Part shown: positions 1 to 9,238 of the stretch, in pieces
Numbering within the stretch: position 1 is the stretch's first letter
Layout of the letters: each line of letters starts with the position of its first letter
Assembly: GCA_050185195.1 (NCBI GenBank)
Contig: JBFWZQ010000001.1
Span: forward strand, 1 to 64,000
DNA: 64,000 bases
Reading direction: 5' to 3'
Source: CADEFQ01 sp050185195
GTDB lineage: Bacteria > Pseudomonadota > Gammaproteobacteria > Steroidobacterales > Steroidobacteraceae
Translations under genes and position numbers: made by a program
Notes under the pieces: generated by a model
What the model was told of the DNA's origin: nothing
Seen by the model: only the letters and a program-made list of their open reading frames with translations
Database searches by the model: none

Positions 1-208
1 AGCGGGGCCTGCGGTGACGAGCGTGGAGAGCGCCGAGGAGCGGCGAGCTGCGCCCGGCGGCCGCCGTTCTCCCAGCTCCTGACGACCCCATGCGCCGGGC
101 GCCGCCGCGACGAGGGCACCGCCGCAGGCGGCGCTCGACCCGTGAGGAACCGCAGGACCCGCTCCCGGCCCGGCCCGCCGCCGCTTGCCCGCCGCCAGCC
201 GCCCGCCC
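1..208. other. Unassigned GC-rich stretch at window edge
   Basis: This stretch lies downstream of the minus-strand phosphatase/ADP-ribosylglycohydrolase gene. Open frames exist on both strands because stop codons are rare at this base composition, and a GTG on the minus strand overlaps the stop of the neighbouring gene. None of the translations looks like a protein family I recognise; they are mostly Arg, Ala, Gly and Pro. It may be the start of a minus-strand gene cut by the window edge or simply non-coding. Confidence 0.3.
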
Positions 209-1675
209 TCACCCCGCCATCGCCTCCATCACACGCACGAGGATGCGGTCGGCGAAGTCGACGATCTGCTCGCGCTTCAGGAGGCTCGCGCGCCAGGCCG
301 CGGGGAGTGCCGCGGCACCGTAGTGGGCGCCCGCGAGCTGGCCGAATGCGGCCGTCAGGACGTCCGAGTCGCGGCCGCGGTTGGCGCACAGCAACGCACC
401 GTCCCGCAGCGTCGCGGTGGCCTCGAACGCGCCCAATGCGCAGGCGAGCACATCGAGTGCCGTGGATTGCGCAGGCGCGGCTCCAGCGAGCGCCCCGCGA
501 TACCCACCCGCGGCGATGGCCGTGACTTCGGGTCGTAGTGCCCCCCCGGCAGCCAGCTCGCGCACGGCACCCAGGATCGCCGCCTTGTCGCGCCCGGCGA
601 TCGCGGCGTGCAGGGCCGTCGCGAGCACGCGGCAGGCGTCGAGGACGAGCGGGGCCTGGCAGGTGGTGCGCGCGACATCCGCCGCGTTTTCGATCGCCGT
701 GGATGGGTCGTTGAAACCGAACATCACGACCGGCGCGATCCGTGACAGCGGCTCGGGGTCGAGCTGCGCCGGGTCGTGGGAGCCGGGATAGCGCTGCCGG
801 CGCCAGCGCGCCGCCCCGAGGGCGCGCGTCACGCCCGCGGTGATGCCCACGCACTGGCCGGTTGCCGAGAGATAACCCTCGCGCTGCCAGCGCGCAAAAC
901 GCTCGACCTGATCCACGGGATCGAAGCCGTCGCGCTCGAGCAGGCTGTCGGCGACGCACAGCGCCATGGCCGTGTCGTCCGTCCACGCGCCGCGCGGCAG
1001 GTCGAACGGCCCGCCGCCCAGCAGGTCGCCGACGGGCGTGAAACTGCCCGGCTTGCGGTACTGGGTGGCCGCCGCGAGTGCATCTCCCGCGGCGAGCCCG
1101 AGCAGCGCCCCGGTGAAGCGCTCGCGCAGTGCGTGCGTCGCCGCCATCGCATCGCCGTCGAGCGTCGGATCGAGCGGCGCAGGCCAGCAATAGACGTAGT
1201 CGCGCTGTTCGGCGGTCTCGGGAATGGACGGCCAGGAACGCGCACGCGCGCTCCCCGCCCACAGGGCCTCGAGCGCGCTGAGTGCCGCGTCGCCCCGCGC
1301 GCCGTGCTGCGCGAGATGGCAGCCCACCACCATCCCGGTGCGGCCGATGCCCGCGCGACAATGCAGGAAGAGGCGGCGGCCCTCGCCCAGCAGTTCGTCG
1401 ATGGCCGCGATGATCTCGCCCATGTGTTCGGGCTCGAGCGGAACACCGTGGTCGGGGATGGGCTTCCTGACATGCAGCACGCCGGCCGCGAGTTCGGTGT
1501 CGTACCGGGGCAGCTCGCCCGGCACCGTGAGATCGAGATAGGCGTTGATGCCGAGCGCCGCAAGCGCCGCGAGGCGCGCGCGCGTCTCGTCGCGGTTCGC
1601 CCCGCCCGGGTACTCGCCCGCGAGCCAGCGGTCGGGCTGCACCCAGTACGCGTTGGCGAGCGGCAGGCGTGTCAC
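209..1675 (-). CDS. Dual-specificity phosphatase / ADP-ribosylglycohydrolase fusion
   Basis: This 488-residue protein has two catalytic halves. Residues 1-165 form a cysteine phosphatase of the dual-specificity/atypical type, with the P-loop HCRAGIGRTG at 105-114 (nucleophile Cys106). From about residue 186 it is an ADP-ribosylglycohydrolase (ARH/DraG fold): an FTGALLGLAAGDALA segment, the metal motif TDDT at 232-235, and a C-terminal NRGRDSD segment where family members have GGDxDT-like metal ligands. The GTG start overlaps the ttcA stop (GTGA), so the two are probably co-translated. The expected role is removal of ADP-ribose from a protein or small molecule combined with phosphate removal; the substrate is unknown. 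No signal peptide, so cytoplasmic. Confidence 0.85.
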   Translation of the reverse strand: MTRLPLANAYWVQPDRWLAGEYPGGANRDETRARLAALAALGINAYLDLTVPGELPRYDTELAAGVLHVRKPIPDHGVPLEPEHMGEIIAAIDELLGEGRRLFLHCRAGIGRTGMVVGCHLAQHGARGDAALSALEALWAGSARARSWPSIPETAEQRDYVYCWPAPLDPTLDGDAMAATHALRERFTGALLGLAAGDALAAATQYRKPGSFTPVGDLLGGGPFDLPRGAWTDDTAMALCVADSLLERDGFDPVDQVERFARWQREGYLSATGQCVGITAGVTRALGAARWRRQRYPGSHDPAQLDPEPLSRIAPVVMFGFNDPSTAIENAADVARTTCQAPLVLDACRVLATALHAAIAGRDKAAILGAVRELAAGGALRPEVTAIAAGGYRGALAGAAPAQSTALDVLACALGAFEATATLRDGALLCANRGRDSDVLTAAFGQLAGAHYGAAALPAAWRASLLKREQIVDFADRILVRVMEAMAG

Positions 1676-2484
1676 TGGGCCTGGCGCGCGAGCGAGGCGA
1701 AATCGAATAGTTTCGGATCGGCGAGGTGCGCGGGCTCGACCTGGCCCAGCGCCGAGAAAATCGACGCGACACGACCGGGGTGTTCGCGCTCCCAGCTTTC
1801 GAGCATGCGCTTGACCGCGAGCCGCTGGTTGTTGTCCTGCGAACCGCAGAGCCTGCAGGGGATGATCGGGAAGGCGCGCGCGCGCGCGTAGCGCTCGATC
1901 TCGCGCTCGGGCACGTAGGCGAGCGGACGGATCACGACATTGCGCCCGTCCTCCGAGACGAGCTTCGGCGCCATGGCTTTCAGGCGTCCGCCATGGAAGA
2001 GATTGAGGAACAGCGTCTCGACGATGTCGTCCCGGTGGTGGCCGAGCGCAAGCTTCGTGTAACCGCTTTCCGCGGCGAACCGGTACAGCGCGCCACGGCG
2101 CAGCCGCGAGCACAGGCCGCACATCGTGCGCCCTTCCGGGATCACGCGCTTCACGACGCTGTAGGTGTCCTGTTCGATCTGGTGGAACGGCACGCCGAGC
2201 GCGCGGCAGTGGCCGGGCAGCACTTCGGCGGGAAACTCCGGTTGCTTCTGGTCGAGGTTCGCGGCGGCCAGCTCGAACTCCACCGGCGCGCTACGCTGCA
2301 ACGACAGCAGCAGGTCGAGCAGCGTGTAGGAGTCCTTGCCGCCCGACAGGCAGACGAGCACCCGATCGCCCGGCACGATCATGCGGAAGTCCTCGATCGC
2401 CTTGCCGACGAGGCCGCGCAGTTGCGCGGCGAGGCGCTTCGAGGTGTTCGAATCGGAAGGGTGTGTCGCGGCCATGGCCGCCAT
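1672..2484 (-). CDS. ttcA: tRNA 2-thiocytidine(32) synthetase TtcA
   Basis: TtcA thiolates cytidine 32 of certain tRNAs using ATP and an iron-sulfur cluster. The 270-residue protein has the PP-loop ATP-binding motif SGGKDS near residue 47 and the two CxxC pairs of the TtcA group, MCGLC near 121 and CRLCG near 210, plus the LGHHRDDIVETLFLN segment. It is somewhat shorter than E. coli TtcA (311 aa), mainly at the ends. The start chosen is the first ATG of MAAMAATHPS; an in-frame ATG three codons on is equally possible, since neither has a good Shine-Dalgarno. It begins 11 bp after the M32 carboxypeptidase stop and overlaps the next gene by 4 bp, so it sits in an operon. Confidence 0.93.
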   Translation of the reverse strand: MAAMAATHPSDSNTSKRLAAQLRGLVGKAIEDFRMIVPGDRVLVCLSGGKDSYTLLDLLLSLQRSAPVEFELAAANLDQKQPEFPAEVLPGHCRALGVPFHQIEQDTYSVVKRVIPEGRTMCGLCSRLRRGALYRFAAESGYTKLALGHHRDDIVETLFLNLFHGGRLKAMAPKLVSEDGRNVVIRPLAYVPEREIERYARARAFPIIPCRLCGSQDNNQRLAVKRMLESWEREHPGRVASIFSALGQVEPAHLADPKLFDFASLARQAQ

Positions 2485-2495
2485 GTTACCCGCCC

Positions 2496-4016
2496 CTACG
2501 CGGCGGCGCTGCGGGACGCAGGATCTTCGAGGTACTTGCCTTCGAGGTAGCGCAGCGTGGCGACGGCCGCCAGTGGCTTGCCGGTCGCGCGCTTCAGCAA
2601 TTCCTGCGTCGCCAGCTTCGCGCCGAGGCCGTGCACGTGTTCGCGCAGCCAGCCGAAGAGCCCGGTGAACTCGCCGCGTGCGATCTGCTCGTCGAGCCCG
2701 GGCAGGTCCGCGCGCAGCTTCTCGTAGAGCTGGGCCGCGATCGCGGCGCCCAGCGCGTACGAAGGGAAATAGCCGAAGGAGCCGACGGCCCAGTGGATGT
2801 CCTGCAGGCAGCCTTCCTGCTGGGTCGACGGCCGCACGCCGAATCGCGCCTGCATGAACTCCGCCCAGGCATCCGGCAGTTCCCGCACCGCGAGCGTGCC
2901 GGCGAGCAGCTGCTTCTCGAGTTCGTAGCGCAACTGGATGTGCAGCGGATAGGTCAGCTCGTCGGCGTCCACGCGGATCAGGCCGCGCTGCACCCGCGTC
3001 AGGTGCGCGTAGACGTTCTCCGGCTCCCATTCCGGGCCGCTCACGCCGAAATGTTTCTGCAGCAGCGGCAACAGGTAGCTGACGAACGGCCGGCTGCGGC
3101 ACACGATCATTTCGATCAGCAGCGACTGGCTCTCCTCGATCGCCATGCCGCGATCGCGCCCGACCGGCTGGTCGCGCCACTCGCGCGGCAGGCCGAGGTC
3201 GTACATGGCGTGCCCGGTCTCATGCAGCGCGGCGAGCACGCCCGAGAACACGTCATCGGCGTCGTAGCGCGTCGTGACGCGGATGTCGCCCGGCACGCCC
3301 TCGGTGAACGGGTGCTCGCTTTCGTCGATCCGGCCTCCCTCGAAGGGGAACCCGACCGCCTTCATGATCTCGACGACGAGCTGGCGTTGCTTCGCGGCCG
3401 GGAACCTGCCGCTGATCGGCAGCGCAGGGTGCTTGGCCTGCAACGCCATCGCCTCGCGCACGAGCCCCGGCAGCCGCCGCGACAGCGATTTGAACATCGC
3501 ATCGATGTCGGTCATCGTGACGCCGGGGCTGAATTCGTCGATCAGCGCGTCATAGGGCGCGAGACCCAGCGCCTGGCCGAGGAGTTGCGCCTTGTCGCGC
3601 ACGAGGTGCAGCACTTCGTCGAGGTGCGGCGCGAAGAGCGCGAAATCGTTCGAGCGGCGGGCTTCGACCCACTTGACCTCGGCTTTCGACGTCGCGCGCG
3701 CCAGCCGCGAGACGAGCGCCACCGGCGTCGCGATCGCGTGGTCATGGTGGCGGCGCATTTCCCGCAGGTTGCCGAGCTGCCATTCATCGAGCCCCGCGGC
3801 ATTGGCCTGCGCGCGATCGAGCAGGCGGCTGATCCGGGGCGCGGTGAGGAGCGCGTGGTGTTCGGTCTCGAGCGCCGCGAGTTGCTCGCCGCGGATGTCG
3901 GCGCTGCCCTTGGGCATCATCACCGCCGCGTCCCAGCGCAGCAACGCGAGCGCACCACGGAATGCGTGGAGACGCTTCCATTCCTGCTCGAGCTGCTGAT
4001 AGGGCGTGGCGGACAC
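2496..4016 (-). CDS. M32-family metallocarboxypeptidase (carboxypeptidase Taq type)
   Basis: A 506-residue protein, the usual length for family M32 zinc carboxypeptidases, which trim single residues from peptide C-termini in the cytoplasm. The zinc motif HETGH is near residue 264, followed by MYDLGLP; downstream are the family blocks GMAIEESQSLLIEM and the C-terminal VHGLGAKL segment. The start is GTG (GTG TCC GCC). A TACAAT hexamer lies about 30 bp upstream at 4047-4052, without a clear -35. It heads a probable operon with ttcA and the phosphatase/ARH fusion and is separated from the RND gene by 72 bp with no obvious terminator. Confidence 0.93.
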   Translation of the reverse strand: MSATPYQQLEQEWKRLHAFRGALALLRWDAAVMMPKGSADIRGEQLAALETEHHALLTAPRISRLLDRAQANAAGLDEWQLGNLREMRRHHDHAIATPVALVSRLARATSKAEVKWVEARRSNDFALFAPHLDEVLHLVRDKAQLLGQALGLAPYDALIDEFSPGVTMTDIDAMFKSLSRRLPGLVREAMALQAKHPALPISGRFPAAKQRQLVVEIMKAVGFPFEGGRIDESEHPFTEGVPGDIRVTTRYDADDVFSGVLAALHETGHAMYDLGLPREWRDQPVGRDRGMAIEESQSLLIEMIVCRSRPFVSYLLPLLQKHFGVSGPEWEPENVYAHLTRVQRGLIRVDADELTYPLHIQLRYELEKQLLAGTLAVRELPDAWAEFMQARFGVRPSTQQEGCLQDIHWAVGSFGYFPSYALGAAIAAQLYEKLRADLPGLDEQIARGEFTGLFGWLREHVHGLGAKLATQELLKRATGKPLAAVATLRYLEGKYLEDPASRSAAA

Positions 4017-4088
4017 TGGGCACCAGCGGAGGACCGGGGATGACCCATTGTACCCGCCGCCCGGCCCCGCGGCCCATTTACCAGTACA

Positions 4089-7000
4089 TTATTCTTTTAT
4101 ATTCAATGGCTTATCAGTCGCCGGCACGGTTGACACCGCCGCTGCGAGCTTGTCGATCAGGCCGCTCACGTAGTGCGGCGAGCGGGTGTTGCGCGCGATC
4201 AGCAGGTAGAGCGCGGGCACCACGAGCAGGGTGAGGGCGAGGGAGAAGAGCGTGCCGAAGAAGACCGCCGACCCGATCGACTGGCGGCTTTCCGCCCCGG
4301 CGCCCGTCGCGAGCATCAGCGGCACCGCGCCACAGGCCGTGCACAGGCTCGTCATCAGCACTGGTCGCAGGCGGATGGTCGCGGCCTGCGCCACGGCATC
4401 CACGAAGGCAATGCCGCGGTCGCGCAACTGGTTCGCGAACTCCACGATCAGGATGCCGTTCTTGCAGGCGATGCCGATCAGCATGATCGCACCGATCTGG
4501 CTGAACACGTTGATGGAGGAACCGAACAGCCAGAGGCCCACGAGCGCGCCCGACAGCGCGAGCGGCACCGTGGCGAGGATCACGAGCGGGTGCACGAAGC
4601 TCTCGAACTGGGCGGCGAGGACGAGGTACACGATCAGCAGCGCGAAACCGAAGGTGAGCCAGAGCTTGCCGCCCGACTGCTTCAATTCGCGCGACTCGCC
4701 GTCGTAGTTGATCGTGACGCCCTGCGGCACCTCCTCGCGGATCACGCGCTCGACGTCGGCGAGCGCCTCGCCGAGCGAGTAGCCGGGCGCGAGGTTCGCC
4801 GACAGCGTGATCGATCGCAGCCGGCCGAAGCGCTTGAGTTCGTTCGGCCCGGCGACTTCCTCGGCCTGCACCAGCGCCGACAGCGGCACGAGCGCGCCGG
4901 TCGCCGTCGAGCGCACGTAGATCGCCCCGAGGTCGTTCACCGACGCACGCTCATCGTCGCGCGCCTGCACGACGACGTTGTATTCCTCGCCGCCGCGCAG
5001 GAAGGTCGTCACGATGCGCGAGCCGAGCATCGTCTCGAGCGTGTGCCCGACCGTCGCGAGCGACACGCCGAGGTCGGCCGCCTTGTTGCGGTCGATGCGC
5101 ACCGCGATCTGCGGCTTGCGCTCGAGGTAGTCTGACTCGAGCGAAAGGATGCGCGGGTTCTCGGCCTGCACGCGCGCCATGACCTTGTCGCGCCAGGCCG
5201 CGAGCTGGTCGTAGTCGCTGCCACCGAGCACGACCTGCAGCGGCTTGCCGCCGCCGCGCACGCCGAGGCCCGGCGGCTGGATCACGACGATGCGCAATCC
5301 CGGCAGGTCGGCGACGCGCTGGCGCAGGCGCGCGGCGATCTGGCCGGCCCCCTCCTCGCGCTCGTCCCAGAGCGTCAGCGGCATGTACATGATCCCGGTG
5401 CTCACTTCGCCCTGGCGGCCGAAGCCGCCCGAGCGGCTGATGACGCGCTTCGCGTTGCCGCGCTTCACCTCATCCATCAATACCGACTCGACCTCGCGCA
5501 TGTGGCGGTCGAGGTACTCGAGGCTCGCGCCTTCGGGGGCCGTGATCATCACCGGCAGCACGGCGCGATCCTCGACCGGCGCGAACATCACCGGCAGCTT
5601 GAGCCAGGGCACCGGCTTGCCGGCGATCATCAGCGCGACGACCAGCGTCGTGAACGCACTCGCGGCGCCGAGCACGACGAGCGGCCCGCGACCCGCGAGC
5701 GAGCGGCGCACGAGCCGCTCGTAGGCACCCGACGCACGGCGAAACAGCGCATCGACCGCGTGCGCCACCCGGCCGCGGTGCAGGCCGCCGGCAAAGAGCT
5801 TCGACGCCATCATCGGCGTCAGCGTCAGCGCAACCAGCGCCGAGAACGCGACCGCCGCCGCGACCATGACGCCGAACTCGCCGAACAGCCGCCCGACGTT
5901 GCCCTCCATGTACGAGACCGGCAGGAACACCGCGCACAGCACCAGCGTCGTCGCGATCACCGCGAAGCCGATCTCGCGGCTGCCGGAGAGGGCCGCGAGC
6001 AGCGCCGGCTCGCCGCGCTCGACGCGCCGCACGATGTTCTCGAGCACCACGATCGAATCGTCGACCACGAGGCCGATCGCGAGCACGGCGCCGAGCAGCG
6101 TCAGCGTGTTGATCGAATAACCGAGGAAGGCCATCACGAGCGCGGCGGCGAGCAGCGACACCGGGATGGTGACGGCCGGGATCAGGGTCGCGCGCGCGGT
6201 GCCGAGGAACAGGTAGATCACCGCGAGCACGATCACGAGCGTCTCGGCGAGCGCCTTCGCGACGCTCTTCATCGACTCGACGATGAATACCGAGAAATCG
6301 ACGTTGACCTCGAGATCGATGTCGTCCGGCAGGCTCGCCTGCACGCGCGCGATCTCGGCCTTGGTCCGCTGCGCGACTTCGAGCACGTTCGCCTTCGACT
6401 GGGGCGTGATGGCGAGCGAGATGCCCGGCAGGCCGTTCGAACGCGCGAGGCTGCGTTCGTTCTCCGCCGCGAGCGCCACGCGCGCCACGTCGCCGAGGCG
6501 CACGACGTAGCCGTCGGCGCCCTTGCCGATCGCGAGCTGGCGGAAGTCGGCCTCGTCCGTGAAGTTCGTGTCGGTGCGCAGCGTGAACTCGCGTTCGCGC
6601 GATTCGATGCGGCCCGCCGGCAACTCCACGTTTTCGCGACGCAACGCATCCTCGACATCGGCGACCGTCAACTGGCGCGCGGCGAGCGCGTCGCGGTCGA
6701 GCCAGATGCGCATCGCGTACTGGCGCGCGCCGCCGGTACGCACCAGCGCGACGCCCGGCACCGCGGAGAAACGGTCGACCAGGTGGCGGGTCACGTAGTC
6801 GGTCAGCTCGAGCTGGCTGCGCGCGGGACTCGACACGTTGATGTACATGATCGCGTCCATGCCCGAGTCGACCTTGGTGATCTGTGGCGGGTCGGCTTCC
6901 TCGGGCAGGCGCGCGGCGACACGCGACACGCGCTCGCGCACGTCGTTGGCTGCCGCGTCGAGGTCGCGATCGAGCGAGAACTCGAGCGTGACGCGCGAAT

Positions 7001-7262
7001 TTTCGTCACGGCTCGATGAAGTGAGCTTGTCGAGGCCCTCGAGGCCGGAGATCTCGTCCTCGATCAGCTCCGTGACGCGCTTCTCGATCACGCTCGCGGA
7101 AGCGCCACGGTAAAAAGTGTCGATCGTGACGATCGGCGGGGAGATGTCGGGGTACTCGCGGATCGGCAGGCGCAGCGCCGCCATCAGGCCAAGGATCGCG
7201 AGCAACAGCGACAGCACGGTGGCGAACACCGGCCGGCGGATCGAGATGTCGGAGATCGTCAA
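4089..7262 (-). CDS. RND efflux pump inner-membrane transporter (HAE1 type)
   Basis: This 1057-residue protein is the proton-driven inner-membrane component of a tripartite RND pump. It opens with RRPVFATVLSLLLAILGLMA (TM1) and the porter-domain phrase REYPDISPPIVTI. TM4 carries the proton-relay Asp pair in GLVVDDSIVVLENIVRR near residues 397-413, and the C-terminal half repeats the fold (IMLIGIACKNGILIVEFANQ). The start is TTG, overlapping the TGA of the upstream adaptor gene (TTGA), which fixes it and implies translational coupling. Substrates cannot be read from the sequence. No outer-membrane TolC-type partner is encoded here. Confidence 0.95.
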   Translation of the reverse strand: MTISDISIRRPVFATVLSLLLAILGLMAALRLPIREYPDISPPIVTIDTFYRGASASVIEKRVTELIEDEISGLEGLDKLTSSSRDENSRVTLEFSLDRDLDAAANDVRERVSRVAARLPEEADPPQITKVDSGMDAIMYINVSSPARSQLELTDYVTRHLVDRFSAVPGVALVRTGGARQYAMRIWLDRDALAARQLTVADVEDALRRENVELPAGRIESREREFTLRTDTNFTDEADFRQLAIGKGADGYVVRLGDVARVALAAENERSLARSNGLPGISLAITPQSKANVLEVAQRTKAEIARVQASLPDDIDLEVNVDFSVFIVESMKSVAKALAETLVIVLAVIYLFLGTARATLIPAVTIPVSLLAAALVMAFLGYSINTLTLLGAVLAIGLVVDDSIVVLENIVRRVERGEPALLAALSGSREIGFAVIATTLVLCAVFLPVSYMEGNVGRLFGEFGVMVAAAVAFSALVALTLTPMMASKLFAGGLHRGRVAHAVDALFRRASGAYERLVRRSLAGRGPLVVLGAASAFTTLVVALMIAGKPVPWLKLPVMFAPVEDRAVLPVMITAPEGASLEYLDRHMREVESVLMDEVKRGNAKRVISRSGGFGRQGEVSTGIMYMPLTLWDEREEGAGQIAARLRQRVADLPGLRIVVIQPPGLGVRGGGKPLQVVLGGSDYDQLAAWRDKVMARVQAENPRILSLESDYLERKPQIAVRIDRNKAADLGVSLATVGHTLETMLGSRIVTTFLRGGEEYNVVVQARDDERASVNDLGAIYVRSTATGALVPLSALVQAEEVAGPNELKRFGRLRSITLSANLAPGYSLGEALADVERVIREEVPQGVTINYDGESRELKQSGGKLWLTFGFALLIVYLVLAAQFESFVHPLVILATVPLALSGALVGLWLFGSSINVFSQIGAIMLIGIACKNGILIVEFANQLRDRGIAFVDAVAQAATIRLRPVLMTSLCTACGAVPLMLATGAGAESRQSIGSAVFFGTLFSLALTLLVVPALYLLIARNTRSPHYVSGLIDKLAAAVSTVPATDKPLNIKE

Positions 7263-8350
7263 CCCTGCGCCTCGCGCACGACGCTGCCGTCGCGCACCTT
7301 CTGCGTGCCTTCGACCACGACACGCTCGCCCTGCGCGAGGCCGCTGACGATCTCCACCTTGCCCGGCTCGCGCCGGCCGATCTGCACCTCGCGCCGTGCG
7401 ACCTTGTCGCCGTCGACGACGAAGACATATTGCTTGCTCTGCTCGGGCACGAGCGCCTGCTCGGGAATCACGAGCGCGTCGTACTCGTCCTTCCTGAGCG
7501 TGACATTGACGAACATGCCGGGGCGCAGCAGCAACTCGCTGTTCGGGACGAGTGCGCGCACCGTCACCGAACGCGTGGTCGGGTCGATGCGCGAATCGAT
7601 GGTCAGCACGCGGCCCTTCAAGCCCCGGTCGGGGTGCGCGGCGGTGCGCGCGGTGAGTTCGAGCCCCTCGCGCAGGCTGCCGAGCAAGTTCTCGGGCACC
7701 GCGAAGTCCACCTTCATCAGGCTCGTGTCGTCGAGTGTCGTAATCACGGTGCCCGGGCTCACGAGGCTGCCGACGCTCACGCGCCGCAGGCCGACCCGGC
7801 CATTGAAGGGCGCGCGGATCACCGTATCGGCAAGTCGCGCTTCGGCGGCGGCGACCCGCGCCTGGTCGGCCTTCATCGTGGCCTCGAGCTGCTCGTACTG
7901 CGACTGCGACACGACGCGCGTCGACAGCAGGTCGCGCGCGCGCGCGTACTGGCCCGTGCTCTCGGTGGCGGCGGCGGTCGCCTCGGCCAGGTCCGCGCGC
8001 GCCTGGGCCGGATCGAGTTCGATCAGGACCTCGCCCCGCTTGACCGCCTGGCCGTCCCGGAAGCGGACGGCCGAGACGAGGTTCGAGGCCTTGGTCGTCA
8101 CGTCGATCGACTCGTTCGCGATCGCGGTGCCGAGCGCCGTCAGCTCATGCGAGACGCGCTCGCTGCGCACCTCGGCGCTGACCACCACCGTGGCCGGCGC
8201 AGGCTGGCCCTGGCCGGGTTGCGCGCCCATGCCCGCCGGCCGGGAAGTGCCCGGTGCGTCGGCGTGCTTGGTGGCATAGATGGCCCAACCCGAGGCGAGC
8301 ACCGCGGCGACGAGGCTGATGGTGGTGACGAGGTTGCGTGTATCGGCCAT
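7259..8350 (-). CDS. RND periplasmic adaptor (membrane fusion protein)
   Basis: A 363-residue adaptor linking the RND transporter to an outer-membrane channel. An N-terminal membrane anchor spans about residues 9-26, followed by a low-complexity linker. Then come a lipoyl half-motif (VRFRDGQAVKRGEVLIELD), a short alpha-helical hairpin rich in Ala, Arg and Gln, the second lipoyl half (VIRAPFNGRVGLRRVSVGS), beta-barrel and membrane-proximal domains ending in LAQGERVVVEGTQKVRDGS. The anchor lacks a lipobox Cys. Its stop overlaps the TTG start of the RND gene and it begins 18 bp after the EamA gene, so all are probably co-transcribed. Confidence 0.93.
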   Translation of the reverse strand: MADTRNLVTTISLVAAVLASGWAIYATKHADAPGTSRPAGMGAQPGQGQPAPATVVVSAEVRSERVSHELTALGTAIANESIDVTTKASNLVSAVRFRDGQAVKRGEVLIELDPAQARADLAEATAAATESTGQYARARDLLSTRVVSQSQYEQLEATMKADQARVAAAEARLADTVIRAPFNGRVGLRRVSVGSLVSPGTVITTLDDTSLMKVDFAVPENLLGSLREGLELTARTAAHPDRGLKGRVLTIDSRIDPTTRSVTVRALVPNSELLLRPGMFVNVTLRKDEYDALVIPEQALVPEQSKQYVFVVDGDKVARREVQIGRREPGKVEIVSGLAQGERVVVEGTQKVRDGSVVREAQG

Positions 8351-8368
8351 CGGGAAAGTATTGCATCG

Positions 8369-9238
8369 TTACCGTGCGAACGACACGCGATCGGCGAGGC
8401 CGACCGAAAGCGCCGTGCCCGCGAGAACGACGCCGCAACCGGCCAGCAGGGACGGCGTCACCGGCTCGTCCAGCACCACAGCGCCCCACAGGATGCCGAA
8501 AGCGGGGAACAGGAACGCGACGGCGACGGCACGGCCGGCGCCGACATTGCGCAACAAGCGGTAGTAGATGAGATAGGCGACCCCGGTGCACAGCACGCCG
8601 AGCGCGACGGCGGCGAACCAGGCCCGCGGTGCTATCGGCGACTGCGGCCAGGTTGCAACGGCGAAGGGCGCGATGGCGAGTGTCGCGCCGAGCACCGAAC
8701 CTGCCGCGACGGCCACGGGATCGCGCGCGCCGAGGTAGCGGCGCGTGAAACTCGCGCCGAACCCGTAGAGTGCAGCGCCGACGAGCGCTGCCATCACGCC
8801 GGGCAGTACGCCAACGCCCATGGTGCCGACCGCGCCGCGCACGAGCCACGCGACGCCAGCGAACGCAATCACGATGCCGGCCACGCGCCGCGCGGTCAGG
8901 CGCTCGCCGAGCCACGCCCAGGCGATGAGCGCGCCGAACATCGGCGTCGTCGCGTTGAGCAGCGCCGCGAGCCCGCTCGTGATGCTGAGGGTGGCATAGG
9001 CGAACAGGGCAAAGGGCACGGCGGTATTGATCACACCGAGCGCAAACAGCGCGAGCGGCTGCGAGCGCAGCACCGACCACTCGCGCAGGAAAACGAGCAG
9101 CACGAAAAAAGCGATCGCGATGCGCACGCCGGCGAGCGCCGTGGCGCCGAACACGGGCGAGGCGATGCGCAGCAAGACGAAGGCGCCGCCCCAGATCGCG
9201 CCGAGCAACAGCATCGCGGAGAAATCCCGGGTGCGCAT
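8369..9238 (-). CDS. EamA/DMT-superfamily transporter
   Basis: A 289-residue, very hydrophobic protein that reads as two repeats of about five membrane helices, the standard 10-TM EamA layout. The first repeat starts AMLLLGAIWGGAFVLLRIASP and the second begins around ALVGAALYGFGASFTRRYLG. Such proteins usually export or exchange small metabolites; no substrate can be assigned. Its ATG directly follows the stop of the serine-hydrolase-like gene with no gap, and its TAA is 18 bp before the RND adaptor. The tight spacing suggests one transcript from about 10.35 to 4.09 kb. Confidence 0.9.
   Translation of the reverse strand: MRTRDFSAMLLLGAIWGGAFVLLRIASPVFGATALAGVRIAIAFFVLLVFLREWSVLRSQPLALFALGVINTAVPFALFAYATLSITSGLAALLNATTPMFGALIAWAWLGERLTARRVAGIVIAFAGVAWLVRGAVGTMGVGVLPGVMAALVGAALYGFGASFTRRYLGARDPVAVAAGSVLGATLAIAPFAVATWPQSPIAPRAWFAAVALGVLCTGVAYLIYYRLLRNVGAGRAVAVAFLFPAFGILWGAVVLDEPVTPSLLAGCGVVLAGTALSVGLADRVSFAR

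Noticed and set aside
1..208. A minus-strand gene starting at a GTG overlapping the phosphatase/ARH stop
   Set aside because: Only about 70 codons are visible, with Arg/Gly/Pro-rich composition and no recognisable motif, so I could not support it.
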